64,000 nt of DNA from Ophthalmolycus amberensis. Lineage: Eukaryota > Chordata > Actinopteri > Perciformes > Zoarcidae. Positions 22,967 through 35,565 of this stretch are shown piece after piece. Both the position numbers and the translations under genes were made by a program. The notes beneath the pieces are model-generated. The model searched no databases and was not told where the DNA came from. It saw nothing but the letters and a program-made list of their open reading frames with translations. Location of the stretch: NCBI GenBank assembly GCA_024529925.1, contig JAFEUB010000786.1, positions 426,001 to 490,000 on the forward strand. Direction: 5' to 3'. The first letter of the stretch is position 1, and each line of letters opens with the position of its first letter.

Positions 22967-25299
22967 TTGACACATCAACAGTGTGAGCAGGTCATTTTCT
23001 AGGGAATATTCACTATACACTGACATGTTTAGTGTTCATCTCTGATGTGATGCGTTTAACTCCTCCTCTGAATACATTTGTTTTTAGGCACTTCTGTTGT
23101 TCCTGTGTAGCGAAGATAAAGCAGTGCAGCGCCTCTTTTTTCTTTACAAGGTGTCAAACGAGGGCAAACTCTCTGCAGACAAACGCTGATGCCCGCCTGG
23201 TATTCTTTTGATGGTCGCTTTTCATGAGTACATTTTTTTTTAACTTCCTGCTTTGGACGCCAGCAGCGACTCACTGACCGACTCCACGCGAGCTCGTCGC
23301 ACGGACCGCTCGTCACTGCGGTCTGTGTAATTTCCCGGTGCATCATTCAGCCGATTAGCATTCATTCATTCATTCATTCGTGCTAGTACATGATTTTCTA
23401 AGTTGTTTATGGTGAAGATGATTCTGTATATCTACTACATCACAGTAAAGAGACTGTAGAGTACTGGCCTAGAGTACTGGCATTATATGTAAGTGTGTGT
23501 GTGTGTGTGTATATGCACGCACGTAACGTCTTTGATTTGTGTGTCAACAATTATGGATTGAATTGTATATGATTTATTGTGGACCTTTGGAAGATTAGCC
23601 AATGAGCTCGAATAGATCCAACCATCCACAGAGATACTTCCCCAACACTTGACACAAACTGCAGACGGTGCGATGTAGTTCTCGGAGCGTGTTTTCTCCT
23701 CCCTCCTGTCAGCTGACGAGGTTCACTGTATGGCGCCCCGACGTGTGACATTCCATGTAAAGCAAGGTGTCTCCAGTCAGCCAGTGGCCTCGCCATGTGC
23801 AGCGAGACGATCCGATCTTCACAGCATTAACGGCTTCGTTTTCCAACAGAACATTAAACTGTTGAACGTTAAATTGAGCCGACTTTAAATGCCAGTCTGC
23901 CTTTCAGTCTTGTGTTTCTCTTCACCTTGTCATTGCTCTCCATCGTGGGATTTAATCGTTTGATAACGTAACCTAATGAGGAGACGTGGGAAACCCGCTT
24001 CATCCCGACACGTTTGCAGTTCTGGAATCATTTCTCTAACCTCGTAATGCGTGCGGTGACTAGTATCACCAGTGCAGTATTTGTTGCCGGTGTGAAGGTA
24101 ATAAGTAGGGTTAGTTCGAGCCGAGTCTGTGATCTCTGTGAAACGCGTTCTGTTTCTTAACAAGCAGGGCGACCAAAAAAAATGTCCCTCCGCGGTGGCT
24201 GGAAAGTGAGCAACACCTTTGCATTATGCATGTGGAACAAAGTGCCTGACTCCTGGTCGGGTTATGGTATCTTCTTACAGTCCATGGAAGGAAATGAAGT
24301 CGCATGAAGGTTGTCACTTCTACTCGCTGCGGTCGCCAATTATTACACTTGAAAACAGGAGTCAAAGTGCGGAGCGACATATCTGGCAGAGAAATCTCGA
24401 ACTGCGGTCCCCCGCTTGGTGGCCTCACGTCAGAATGCACCGCTAAGAAAATAATTGTGAATCCAGATGTTTGAAGCTAGTAAATAGATTTGACTCTTTT
24501 GTAAATGGCAAGCCACTTTTGGAGCCTACGTGCATTATTACACGGACCCTCAGTGTCAAGAGAGATCTCACAGACTTGTACCCGACGCTTCATCCGTCCC
24601 ACCTCGGGAGGCAAGGGGTGGAAAACCAGTCAAGCGGCACATATTGATTACCCTCTGGAGAATGCGCGTTTGACCTTCGAAGCGCAATATGTGAAGCTAC
24701 TTAGAGACTTCTCGTTTCTTTGATGGTTTATCTCCCTCACATCTCTGTGCGGTCCCTCCCGCCCACCTTCATCTCCCTGCTTTCTTTCTCTTTTCCCACC
24801 CATGCAGCCTTTCTCATCCTGTCATCCCCCGGGGCCGGTGGTCCCGGCCCTTTGGGAGGTTAAGGGGCACCGTGGGTGAGAGGGCATTTCGGCAGGTTTC
24901 GTGGGCACCTTTTCCCACAAATGCTGCTGAACCCTGACCCCATCAGGTCCTCACCCTCAAAATTGGTGTGGAGTGCAATTCAGCCGGCCAGACCCTATTC
25001 AGGACCGGACTTTCCATTGGAGGAGAAAAGAGAATACCCCCCCCCCCCCACCCCACCCCATTCCAATTGTGGTCAGTGCTCTCCCTTTGTCCGCTGGTCA
25101 AGCAGGGTCGGACGACCGGCCGCCACTAGCTGGGACAAGACTTCCGAAAAGCCTATTCAGCATGAAATTTGACCCCCAAGTTCCATTGCTGACTCACAGG
25201 GATCAAACGCTGGGAATCTCTCGGGGGTTCTCCTCCATGGAGGTTTTCATCCATTGAAACTCACCCTTTCGACAAAACTCTTCATGACTAATGATTTTT
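22967..25299. other. Intronic stretch with small microsatellites
   Basis: Contains a (CATT)n-type tract at 23359-23379, a TG tract at 23493-23510, and short C-rich runs near 25039-25050. No gene is seen. Confidence 0.45.
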
Positions 25300-25563
25300 G
25301 AGGAGGAGGAGGAGGAGGAGGAGGAGGAGGAGGAGGAGGAGGAGGAGGAGGAGGAGGAGGAGGAGGAGGAGGAGGAGGAGGAGGAGGAGGAGGAGGAGGA
25401 GGAGGAGGAGGAGGAGGAGGAGGAGGAGGAGGAGGAGGAGGAGGAGGAGGAGGAGGAGGAGGAGGAGGAGGAGGAGGAGGAGGAGGAGGAGGAGGAGGAG
25501 GAGGAGGAGGAGGAGGAGGAGGAGGAGGAGGAGGAGGAGGAGGAGGAGGAGGAGGAGGAGGAG
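25300..25563. repeat. (GAG)88 trinucleotide array
   Basis: 264 nt of uninterrupted GAG, 88 units, with no substitution. It sits directly after an ATG-ATT-TTT, which makes a spurious open frame encoding 88 glutamates. The homopurine strand has mirror symmetry and is prone to H-DNA. A short (CTC)n tract follows without a gap. The array's purity suggests recent expansion or an assembly-collapsed longer array. Confidence 0.97.
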
Positions 25564-25586
25564 CTCCTCCTCCTCCTCCTCCTCCT
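25564..25586. repeat. (CTC)n tract abutting the GAG array
   Basis: 23 nt of CTC repeats, the reverse complement of the adjacent GAG unit. The junction gag-ctc makes a perfect inverted repeat of about 23 bp per arm with no loop. Confidence 0.95.
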
Positions 25587-28500
25587 GGGCTTTGAGGGCC
25601 CTCTGTGTGGGCTGCTACAGCGCGGCGGCCCTCTTCACAAGAAGAAGAAGAAAAGAGGGAGAGCGGGCTCCAGGGGAAGGTGCCGGTCTCTGCAGCAGGG
25701 AGCGTGGGCAGGACGCCAGCTCACCCGCCGAAGTCCCACACACCAGATGTTCCTTGTCAGGGAGCTCTTGGCCTTTAATAAATTGAGTTACTGTAAATCT
25801 GTAATAAAGCAAGGCAAACATGGGCACCCCCCACCCCCACTCCCCCCCCCTACACACACACACACCCACACACATCCCAGATATTCTGATCTCACAGACT
25901 TTTCCTAGTGTCCCACAGGTCAACCCCTGGTGAAGGGGCCGTGTCCCAGCTGCCGAACCTGCCAATTATTTCCCAGCCTACACAAGGGCGGATGTTTTCC
26001 TTCCCCTTTACCCCCGACCCGCACTCTTTAACTGTAGAACATGTCATTCATCCTTCTGGACTGTAACATCACCAGGTTCCTAACCTTCAGTCCTTGATCT
26101 CCTTCAGGGGCCCGACCCAAAAGACTAAATGTATTTTAAGATGTTATGGTTTAACAGAAAACCGTGGCATTGGCTTTAATAACCCTGTTTGGGCAGTCGG
26201 GTTTGCCTCTTTTGATGTGACCAAAACTCTTATCACGGTAATGTTTGCCAATTTCAATATATATACAATGAAATAATCAAACTGATGTTCTAAGCAGTAA
26301 GCTGTGTTTCGCCTCATTAAAACAGAACTTCACATGTCTGAAACAATAATATGTTCACCTTGCTCAGACTTTTTTAGATGGAAACAAACATTTTGAAGAA
26401 AGCTAATATCATAGCAGTATGATGCTGCTGAAAGTAGATAATCGTTTTTGAATCATCACCCATCCCATCATCCCTTATGTTTAGGCATGTTTGAATGTGT
26501 GCTACGCAAACACGCACCGCATCTGTTGTTGCCACTACTCGACCCGAGGCACGGGTCATTCACCCAGGTAACGGCAGCCAAGTGTTTGTGGAAGTCATCT
26601 GATAAAACTAAAAAGAATAAATGCCACCGGGCTACTGACGGGGTCGGGAAGAATGTCCTCTGTGCGGTCTCTCGCTTAGATTTACAGCCCCGTGGAGGAC
26701 GGCTGTGATCTGGCAGTGGTCAGTCGGCTTTGAAGAGAAGTGCACCGCAAGTGAATCACTTTGAACCTGCACCGAGCCGAGCCTGAGGGAGACCCGTGGT
26801 CCAACCTGAGTGCAACAGGACGGTAAATCAAAAGGCAGCTTGGGTTTTTTTGTACTATGACATAGGGACTTGAGTCTTAATTTGTTGCCTGCCGAATCCC
26901 CTGGTCCAACAGTTCTACATCTGTGGCCTGGTTCCTTTGGCTTATACGCGCTGGCTCGGCCTGGATCGCTTCCACAGCAAATGAAAATACTAAAGTGAAA
27001 GTCCACATCTTTCTGTCTTTCCTCCACTCCCTCTGTCCATGCTCAGGCTTGTGGTTTAAGATCCTTGTATTCTATTTTTTTGTCGCCGTGGGTTCTTGTA
27101 AACCTGTACATTCATTCCTTTTCTGAATTTGCCCGGCTGCATGGTTCTGCATTGGCACCCACAACCCATGGCAATTACACAATTGTGGCCAATACCGCAA
27201 TTGCAAAATTTGAAACAACTGCATGCGAACAACCGTGCACCACTCCGCATTGAGGATTGGCTCGTTGGTCAGAGGCGATTGATCCCTCTTCTGCCTTCCT
27301 CCGAAAACACGCCAGCCACCAGATAGACGATGCATTTTTAAAGACAAGAAGTGCGAGGAAGCAAGTAGAAAACAAGAACACATGCTGTAATGGCAACATG
27401 CAGCCATTGTGAGACTTCTCGGGCAGCTTTTGATGAGCGCAGGACCAGCCTTCCTTTGTGCTTGCTGTTGATTTGTCTACATAGCCCACTAAAGTGTCGG
27501 GAAAACAGGGATCAGAGTGCGAGTATGCACATGAATTGTTGCGGTCTTGAGATCGGCCGGGGTTCGCCACGGGGACCATGTGAAATCCTTTGCACTCGTG
27601 TCTCTGTACTGCGCCACCTGTTAGCTGTCCCAACGAAATGGAAGGCCTTACTTCATGTAATCTGGAAACAAAGGTCATGTGCCCCACCCTACTTAATACT
27701 TTCACTCAAGCCATAATCAGGTCTTTATCTACCTTGGGTAAGATACAAAACCTTGGGTCCATTGCCTAAAGTGTTTAAAGCCTTGCTTAAGGGCTTTAGG
27801 CTTTACTCTCTGGCCAGTGGGCTGTTCCATTTGACACCTCCCACAGTTTGTGGTGCAATGTTTTTTTTTTTCACAGGCTTCCCAAATGTTCCTCTCTTGG
27901 GGACCTCTGGGATTTTGCATGTCTTTAAGGCTCTTTAGCTAAGCCGGAAAAGCAAACAAAGGCATATCTATTGTATGGTAAGTGGATCTCACATTTCAGT
28001 GCAGTCGCCAGCACGGGCCACTTTCCAAGTGACTGATATTTTCACAGGGGCCAACATGTCAAGGGATGGTGTAATTGATTGTCTTGGATATTTGAGTATG
28101 CCACTTTCCCTAGTTCAGAGACCCCCCTAATGCTTCCTTCTCCAGTTATATGGCTTACCGTGTGGTGAGGCTTTGACACGTGACAGTGAAGCAGGATAGA
28201 CATGTTGTCATGGTACACATTAGAACAAGGGCATTGGAGGCCATATGTTCTATTTTATGAGGCACATTTATAATACTAAATTGATAATTCCCTTCTAAGA
28301 TATTAAATGCCAGAACACCTATAAAGAGGCGTCCCGTAGGTCACTTTATACACACATGCTCTTAAGCCTTTGAGCAAAGGATGTTAGATTGTTGTTGAAA
28401 ACGGGCCCCTGCTGAAGTTTATCCAAATGAAAACCTCAAGCCTAAGATCATTGGTTCGCCAATGAGTTTATTGAGTAAAGCTCTCTTTTTCCACGGAGGA

Positions 28501-31500
28501 GTTTTGACAGTTGCCTGCAGGAAAGAAGTGTTTGAAGGATCACTTATCTGTTTGAGTTGTTTGTCCTTTTTATCAGCTTCTCTTTCTGTTTTGGCTTTTT
28601 TTCTTTTTTTAATATGGCCGAAAGGCAAAATCTTCTCAAGTAAACGTTTCCTGTTCTTCCCTTTATGATCTTATTACTTAAACAGGAAGAGATTATTAGT
28701 ATTATTTGATATTATTGAATTTAGTTTTGATATCTTTCTCAGACGTTTGGATCCTGAGGCAACTGCGAGAGCCAGACTCAACAAAAAAAAAACTTGCCCG
28801 AGATGAGAAATTGCGAGTTGACAGCGCAGGTCATTTAAACTTTCTTTTACGATACCGATCTGCTGTAGGAGTGTGTCCAACAAACCTACGTCTGTTACAT
28901 CTGGCTTTGCTGTCAAGCTCTGCAAGAATGCTACATCTGACTTTAGATTTTCCCAAATCCGTGTACATAACGCAGCACCATTGAACCACAGCAAGTCTTT
29001 TTATCAGAAAGATCCTGAACATGGCATGGAAACCGAGTGTAATCTGTTGCCTTGGACCTCTGCCATCACACCCTTGAGAACGGCAGTTAACCTGAATTAC
29101 TCGGCACAAACGCAAAGTAAGAACTGACAAACACGACAGAGGTGGGCCAGTTACTGGTATTTGTCAGCTGACTGTGTACTGTTAGTGTCTGTGACATTGT
29201 CTGCCCAAAGGCAGTTTGGCACAAAGTTAGTTTCTCTTAAAAATGTTAGTGTATTTATTTGCTTCAAAGATATGTGTACACTGTTAAAATAGATTAGATG
29301 GTTGATAGATGGTTTGTATCTTAAACTTTACCATGAATGATTTTTACATTGTGTTCATCTAATAGCTGGATGGCCGGGCACCTTCGATAGAGAAGCACAG
29401 ACTCAATCTGGACTGCCTAAAGGTGTGAGTGGGAGTATGAGCTTGTTAGATTTGGTCTGAGGGTTGCTCGAACTATGCTTTTTATCCTCGTACAACGGTT
29501 CATATAAAATAGTTAATCATTTTTCATGCGTTTTCCTATGAAAGTCCTGCAACACATTTGTTACATGCATACAGTCTTTGCAGGAAACAACTTACCGGTA
29601 GTAAGGTTTAGTGGAAGATTGTGAAATACTTAGTTAGGTTTAAGCATCAAAACTACTCAGTTAGGTTTTGGAGAAGATTTTGCTTTGGGTTGAATTAACT
29701 ATGGAAGTACTGAAGTTATGGGACAAATAAATCAACATTGACTTTTCGTTTCACACGGTGGTATGAACAGCGGTCTTCTGGCTGAAAATCATGGTGTTTT
29801 TTTTTACCCATCCACCTGTGGCTTTTTGCGGTCTTTATACTTCCTGGTTCATGATGACATGGATTACATACAACTTGATGAAGTAGGATTATGTACAAAT
29901 TACAGCGTATTCATTTTCGTAGGATTAGCTACGAACGCAGCATGAGATCAGCCTGAACTATGAGTGTGGATAGAAGTGAAGTGGCAGTTCATTTTAGCTT
30001 GATTTGCTATTGTACTGATTTAAAGCAGATTTTTCTCACTTTTTTTTTTTCTTCAGTGCATCCTATAATTTAATAAGAAGCGTTTGAGAACAATACCTCC
30101 TGCTTTCTAGTTTGAATGCGCAGTTTTATTTTCAAAGCAAACACCACTGCAGATTAAATTTTTGCATTACATTTTTTAGGCACATCAATTTGTCAGGGGG
30201 GTCTCTCACTTAGATTCCCAGCAGCTGACATTATGCACCTCCACGACTAGAAGTTGGCCTCATGCATCTTTCTCTTCTCTCTAGTCCAGTCAACCAGTCT
30301 CTTATTTTTTTCTTTAGCCTCTGCCTCCCTGGTGTGTTTAGTTGGTCAGGAGGCCAGAGCAGGGCTCTGCTGCCAGTAGACAGCCGCCAAAGCTCTTTTT
30401 ATTCTGTTAGGATATCCTCTTGACATGACACGGTGCCAACAGTGACCATCACAGGTAGTAATCTTGGCAGGGCTCAGGGAGCAGCTGGAATGCACGTGCC
30501 ATGCATGCCCATCCGCTGCCTTAAGGAGCCTGAAGTAGGGTTACCAGGGTAGGAGCTTACGTTTAGCTGACGAGCCGTTCAGCCAACTTGTCCCTCACCT
30601 CTTCCTCATTCACTCCTTAAAGCAGTTGCATACTTGAACACTGATTTATGTTTTCCATCATCATCAATTTCTCATCCAATCTTACTTGCATATTTCTGAA
30701 TGTAATAAATGTTGAAAACAACCGAAGCCATTATTTGTGAATTTGTCAGATGTTGGTGCAGCCGAACAGTGTTCATATAAAAAAAATTTTATTACCATAA
30801 TTTGAGTTGCAAATATAAATTAGCCCCTTATACAGACACTTTTTTTTTTAATTGGCCAATTTGAAGGCCTTTAAACACGATACAGTATGCTTTGTAGGAA
30901 GAATTGACCACTCTACCACCTTGCAAAAATTGGATACAAATTTCATGTTAATCTGTTATTCTTGATGCTGAATACAACTGACTGTATCATCAATCATGTC
31001 ATGAGAATTCAAAATAAAATCCAGCCCAATGCGTTGTCCGTTCTCAACTACAGGCTCAGAGGTCACTGTAACAATTCAGGCCTGTTGCGAAAGAGTTTCA
31101 CAACAGAATACCCAGGTGGCTAACCCGGCTGCAGCAGGAATACAGTCGAAACAGACACAGGTGATTACAGTTGTTTTTTTTGACACCCTTATAAATGCAT
31201 AAGCCGCTTTCTCCTGTGCACAAGGCGAGGCCCCCGCTCTGTATGACCTAGAAGAAGCTAGACTAGATGACCCAGTGGTCAATTTAGGAGCCATCTGGCA
31301 ACCGGCGTCTTGTGTGGCTTACCCTTCCCAATGCCTCACGCAATTCCTGAAGCAAGCATAAGTGCGCTTAGGAGGACTTAATCTCAGGGAAACTGGTTTG
31401 GGCCACACTGTTTGACTGCCAGTGTGGGTGTGCCCGGCTGTAAGGTCACGGGGTTCCTTCAGCAGTGTAACACTGAGACAGCGCTTTCTTTTTGCCGACG

Positions 31501-31564
31501 TGTCCCGTCCGCCTGTTGTGGGATTAAAATCTCCGGGCTGGATGTGTCCTTTCAATGACATGTG

Positions 31565-31587
31565 CCCCCCCCCCCCCCCCCCCCCCC
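31565..31587. repeat. Poly-C run (23 nt)
   Basis: Uninterrupted C23, followed by GCCCCCG. The opposite strand is a G run able to form quadruplex-like structures. Run lengths like this are also error-prone in sequencing. Confidence 0.9.
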
Positions 31588-32198
31588 GCCCCCGTACAAA
31601 GGTGTTCATACCAACTGGACAGGGGGATTCTTTCGGTATCTCAGACTACTCGTGTTTTTATGAAGGCACAACTGTAAAGCTGCACTCAAAGCACAATGAG
31701 CCATCTGGTCAGATCAGTTGTCCGATCATACTGCGAGATGCCCCCCCGGGCGTGTTTTGTTGGCCTTCGAGGCAAGAAGGGGAAGTGAGAGAAGCTTGAG
31801 CCTGTCTGCACTTGCACAGAGGTCACTGCTGGCCTTTTGACAGTCTGCCAGTGCAGGGGCCAGAGTCTTCCAGAAGAGGGCCTTGGCTACAGTCGGACAA
31901 GTGAGCCAGCCAGACAGGCAGCCAGCCGCATCGTCTGCAGTCTAGGTCTGAGGCTAGGGCCCCGGACTAGGGCGGCTCAAGTTACCCAGACAGATTTGTT
32001 AACACTGTTTGGGTCCGCTCGGCTTTCTAGCAGGCCTCCGAGCCAAACGCGGTTGAGGTGACTTAATCTGTCATTAAACTCACATTACACCCGGACAGAG
32101 ACTCTGCTCAGGGGCATGGACAGCGCTCCCTCTCCCACTCACTGGCATGGCTGGCTGGATTTGAGCAGACACAAAGAATACCCTCCCCCTTCGCCCTC

Positions 32199-32222
32199 TC
32201 CTCCTCCTCCTCCTCCTCCTCC
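32199..32222. repeat. (TCC)8 microsatellite
   Basis: 24 nt of TCC repeats in a C/T-rich setting. Confidence 0.9.
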
Positions 32223-33863
32223 CTATCCTCTTCATGCCACACACCATGGCACAGCTAGACAGCCCAGCACGGTCTAGACAAAAGCAATTTCACTTGAAGT
32301 TGAAAAGTAATTTGACTGTGTGACGGGCACCTGCATGGATTGGGTGCAGTCTACAGGGTGCACAAGCGCATTTGTCTTCTGGTATTGGAAAAAAAAGACT
32401 AATTGAGAACACTGAGGTTATCTGCTCTTTAATAAATTGATCAATAATCAATCTTTGTTTTTATATTTGCAGAAATATGTAGAAATACTATCTGAGCACT
32501 CAACATATCGCGATTAAAGACATAACGGACATGTAATGTTTTAAATGGCTTCACGGAATAAATATTCTTGCAATGATTGATGAAGCCTGTGTGCTTTAAT
32601 TATGTGAATACCAGATTACAATAATTAGTACAAGAAACCAACAAAAAGAGTCTACTTCATAGTATGTGTGTAGTCACGCTCTTCATATTTAAACTATAAA
32701 AGATAACTGATGAAAAACACCCACACAATTTGAATGAAGTTCATCCCCACACTGTGCTGGACAACACATGACTATTCCAGCATTTGTTCATGTTGTAACT
32801 TGATCAGTATGAGAGACGCATCTTTTAAACCTTTACAGATGAACAAAAAACTGTCCAGCTGAACATGAAACTGACCAGATAAGTAAACACGGGGGGAAGA
32901 TGTCGTGTCATCGCATCGGCGACATGTTTTTCTCAGAGCTGCAGACGGCACACATTTGTCTTTGTACTTCCTCCACTGGCGATCAGACAAACGGGAGGAG
33001 ATGGCTGAACTTGGTTCTCATCGGGCAAACAAAATTGCTTCCATTACTCTACGCTTGGAAATGTCAGAAACCCTAACAACCTGCAGTATCTCGAGTGGAG
33101 GTCTAAGGCATCGTTTCCCTCTGCTAAGATTTGTTTTTACGTAGCAGCTGGTTCTGGTTCTTTTTCTTTCCCCCCCCCCTGCATTGTCATGAGCAGCCAA
33201 AAGCCAACATATGAACTTTATAACCAACTGTTCCAAAGAGCAGTGCCAAAGCCAACAAGCCACACATTTCCCAGAGAGGAGCAAACGTTTATTTCATTTC
33301 ATTTCATGTTGTTTTGTTATATTATAGTTTTTATTCCATTTATTTGTCGGCTTTGGTTGCATTGTGGACGCAGAGTCGTGTTCGGCCGGTTTCATGGCGG
33401 CGGCGGCGCCGCGTAGTTGTGAGCGATCGTGAGAAGAAAACACACATGTGCATGGGAAACTAATTGAACCGTGGACAGGAATGATACAAAGAGCTCCATG
33501 CTGTTATCCTTTTTAATGTTCTTGGCCGTTAATACAACAGTGAAATCATGGCTCTTTTTAACACTGTGGTCAAAATAGAATGAAAAATAAAAAAGATAAT
33601 CCTGGTCCTCACTTCCACACACTTAAAACAATCCCAAATCTTTACCATGGAGGGTTTCAGTCCCCACTAAAGCATCACATTGGCTACTTTCCTCCAACGT
33701 GTTTGAACGTGTTTGAATGTGTTTGTTTGGTTTCAGGCTAGTAGCTGTTCATTTAAACATTCATAAAATGATCACAATTCATTTCAATTTGCATGAAGAA
33801 TTGACATACAGGACTCCCACTGAATGTCTTGACTGACCACATTCTCCGCTTTTCTGCCGGCAG

Positions 33864-34016
33864 GTCAAGAAGTACTTTGAGCTGGAGCCGCTGGCCAGAG
33901 GGAAGTGCTGGATCCTGGAGGGAAGCACCGCCGACAACCCGGAGGCCGTGAAGGAGAGCTTCAGTCAGTTCATTGGCCTGCTGGAGGACAAAGACACGGA
34001 GCCCGCGAGGATATGA
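33864..34016 (+). CDS. arl15: ADP-ribosylation factor-like protein 15, terminal coding exon
   Basis: ARL15 is an ARF-family small GTPase-like protein of about 204 residues that binds GTP and is linked to membrane trafficking, magnesium transport via CNNM proteins and adipokine secretion. This exon encodes the last 50 residues and the TGA stop. It opens with VKKYFELEPLARGK, nearly identical to the matching region of mammalian ARL15, followed by a conserved WIL, then SFSQ and LLED. These cover the C-terminal strand and helix of the G-domain. The exon starts in phase 0 directly after a pyrimidine-rich tract ending in the acceptor ggcag (33859-33863). The P-loop, switch and guanine-specificity motifs belong to upstream exons not in this window. 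Compared with the human protein the middle of the tail (about residues 15-30 of the exon) is divergent, with a cysteine where human has arginine. Teleosts may carry two arl15 copies, and I cannot say which one this is. Confidence 0.95.
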   Translation, partial: VKKYFELEPLARGKCWILEGSTADNPEAVKESFSQFIGLLEDKDTEPARI

Positions 34017-34369
34017 CGCTAGCACCGCGAATGCTAAGAGACATCAGCGGCCAACGCCGAAGAAACATCCCGCCGGTGCCCATGCACACAGGAGCTCTCA
34101 TGCACAAACACAAACATGCACACACGAGTAAAATCACGGCGGATGTCGGCCACTCCCCCTGAGAAGTGTATTGTGTGTCATCCTCCCGTCACTGAGCTCT
34201 CGTTTTTGTACAAATTGGAAGAGTGTGTGTGTGTATGTGTGTGCACGCACAAGTCAGCCGCTGCAACCCGACAGAGGAGAGCTGCCATTAAACCCGATGT
34301 ATCGCAGTTTTGTCAAGAAGAGTCATTGAACTTTGGCAGAAATCTTGTCTACTACTGTCTGCCCTTGTG

Positions 34370-34375
34370 ATTAAA
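34370..34375 (+). terminator. arl15: Candidate proximal poly(A) signal (attaaa)
   Basis: A common variant hexamer 354 nt after the stop. The following 40 nt contain gtgg and tctgtg stretches that could act as the GU-rich element. An earlier attaaa at 34285-34290 is also possible. Confidence 0.3.
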
Positions 34376-34432
34376 CCAATGGCATGTGGGACACAGTCAT
34401 CTGTGACACTAATGCACACATCACTCACTCTG

Positions 34433-34452
34433 ACACACACACACACACACAC
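34433..34452. repeat. (AC)10 microsatellite
   Basis: Uninterrupted AC tract within the inferred arl15 3' UTR. Confidence 0.9.
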
Positions 34453-35559
34453 CAAGCGGAGCCCAGGTTGTCTGTAGATATGTTTAACATCTCCAGTGAT
34501 TGCGTTACAGGATGTTTGGCTGGGGCTCGGCCATGTTCCCTCCACTGAGAAGTGCTGTATGGCTGTCCAGCGTGCTTCTCCTCCTCTTTCACTCGGTAAC
34601 ATCCGATGTCGTCGTGCGATCGGAGCCAGTAGCCTGGTGTTATGTACGGTAGCTACATATCGATATCGGTGCGCCGCACCGCGTCTGAATATCTAATCTG
34701 AATAGCGTAGTCCGAGTATCTCATGGAGTATTATGTACATGCAAACGAGCGTACTGCTGCGCAGCAAGTACTGCTAATGTGAAGGAGTGCTAGGTGACTC
34801 TACGGGGACCATTTAGAGGAAGGGCAAACAAGTCTGAATGCTTTTTTTATAAATGTGCAACTTAGGATATATTTTATAGCTCCGTATGTTAACCACGTAG
34901 AGCTACGTTCAGATTTTTTATATCTCACACCACACTTATGAATTCTTCAAAATCGAAGACCAAAAAAAACAGAAGAATAAACACCAATGCTGATTGACGC
35001 GGGTTGGAAGTAGCCACAAGATGGAGAAATGTGATAGTTTCTTTTCAGTGTTCAGCAAAATGTCATGTTTGTCTTTCTCAAATTTGACTGTAATGTTTTT
35101 TTGTTGTTTATTATTTTGTAATTTGACATAACCCCGCTCAACACAGGCGAGCGACTCCGGTCTCCCATCAGGGTGGAATACAAACTCTATCAATCAGCCA
35201 CAGCAACAGCTGCATCTGACAAGTCCCTGTCCGACACCCTAATGCCTTCCAACTGTCCACGAAGACCCCTCCCTGTCTGCTGGTTTTTATTTTGTCCCAG
35301 ATGCCATCGTTCAGCCCTCGTGTGGACTCCACACCTCTGAAATGAGTCTTAGTCATTGTGCCACAGGTGTGCGTGCTCGTCCCAGAGAGGAGCTTCAGTA
35401 ATGGATAACATTCACGCCTGCTTCATGTTTCTGTCGTTGTTGTTCTGTTCAGTATTTGTCAGGTTTTAGAGAGATCGAATCACTTTTTGTACCTGACGCA
35501 AGGTAGTTTTTCTTTTTTACTGTCTGGATGGATCGGTGCATTTGATTGCTTGAATGCAA

Positions 35560-35565
35560 AATAAA
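35560..35565 (+). terminator. arl15: Candidate distal poly(A) signal (aataaa)
   Basis: Canonical hexamer 1.54 kb after the stop, with a T-rich tract (35620-35632) downstream. A further attaaa lies near 35670. Confidence 0.4.

Larger units (their letters stand above)
1..33863 (+). other. arl15: arl15 intronic sequence (final intron, possibly more than one)
   Basis: Inferred intron upstream of the last arl15 exon. The known vertebrate gene has very long introns, which fits a stretch with no recognisable coding exon. I looked for the G-domain exons (the P-loop region and the NxxD-type motif of ARL15) in the translated frames and did not find them, so they should lie further upstream or have been missed. 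Open frames inside this stretch are short, lack family motifs and overlap each other on both strands, as chance frames do. Repeats inside it are listed separately. Confidence 0.7.
25587..33863. other. Intronic stretch up to the last arl15 exon
   Basis: No recognisable coding exon. A 176-codon frame at 27175-27705 (-) lacks any family motif. Simple repeats are a 23-nt C run (31565-31587) and a TCC tract (32199-32222). A short GC-rich patch at 33388-33415 contains atggcggcggcggcgccgcg, which includes a YY1-like ATGGCGGC core. No promoter claim is made. Confidence 0.45.

Noticed and set aside
25291..25908. 205-codon frame beginning with 88 glutamates then leucines
   Set aside because: It is the reading of the GAG and CTC microsatellites. 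Other frames of the same DNA give poly-Arg/Ser. No gene context or splice signals support it.
27175..27705. 176-codon frame on the minus strand
   Set aside because: No family motif, no signal or membrane pattern beyond one hydrophobic run, and several overlapping frames on the other strand. Consistent with chance in 34 kb of intron.
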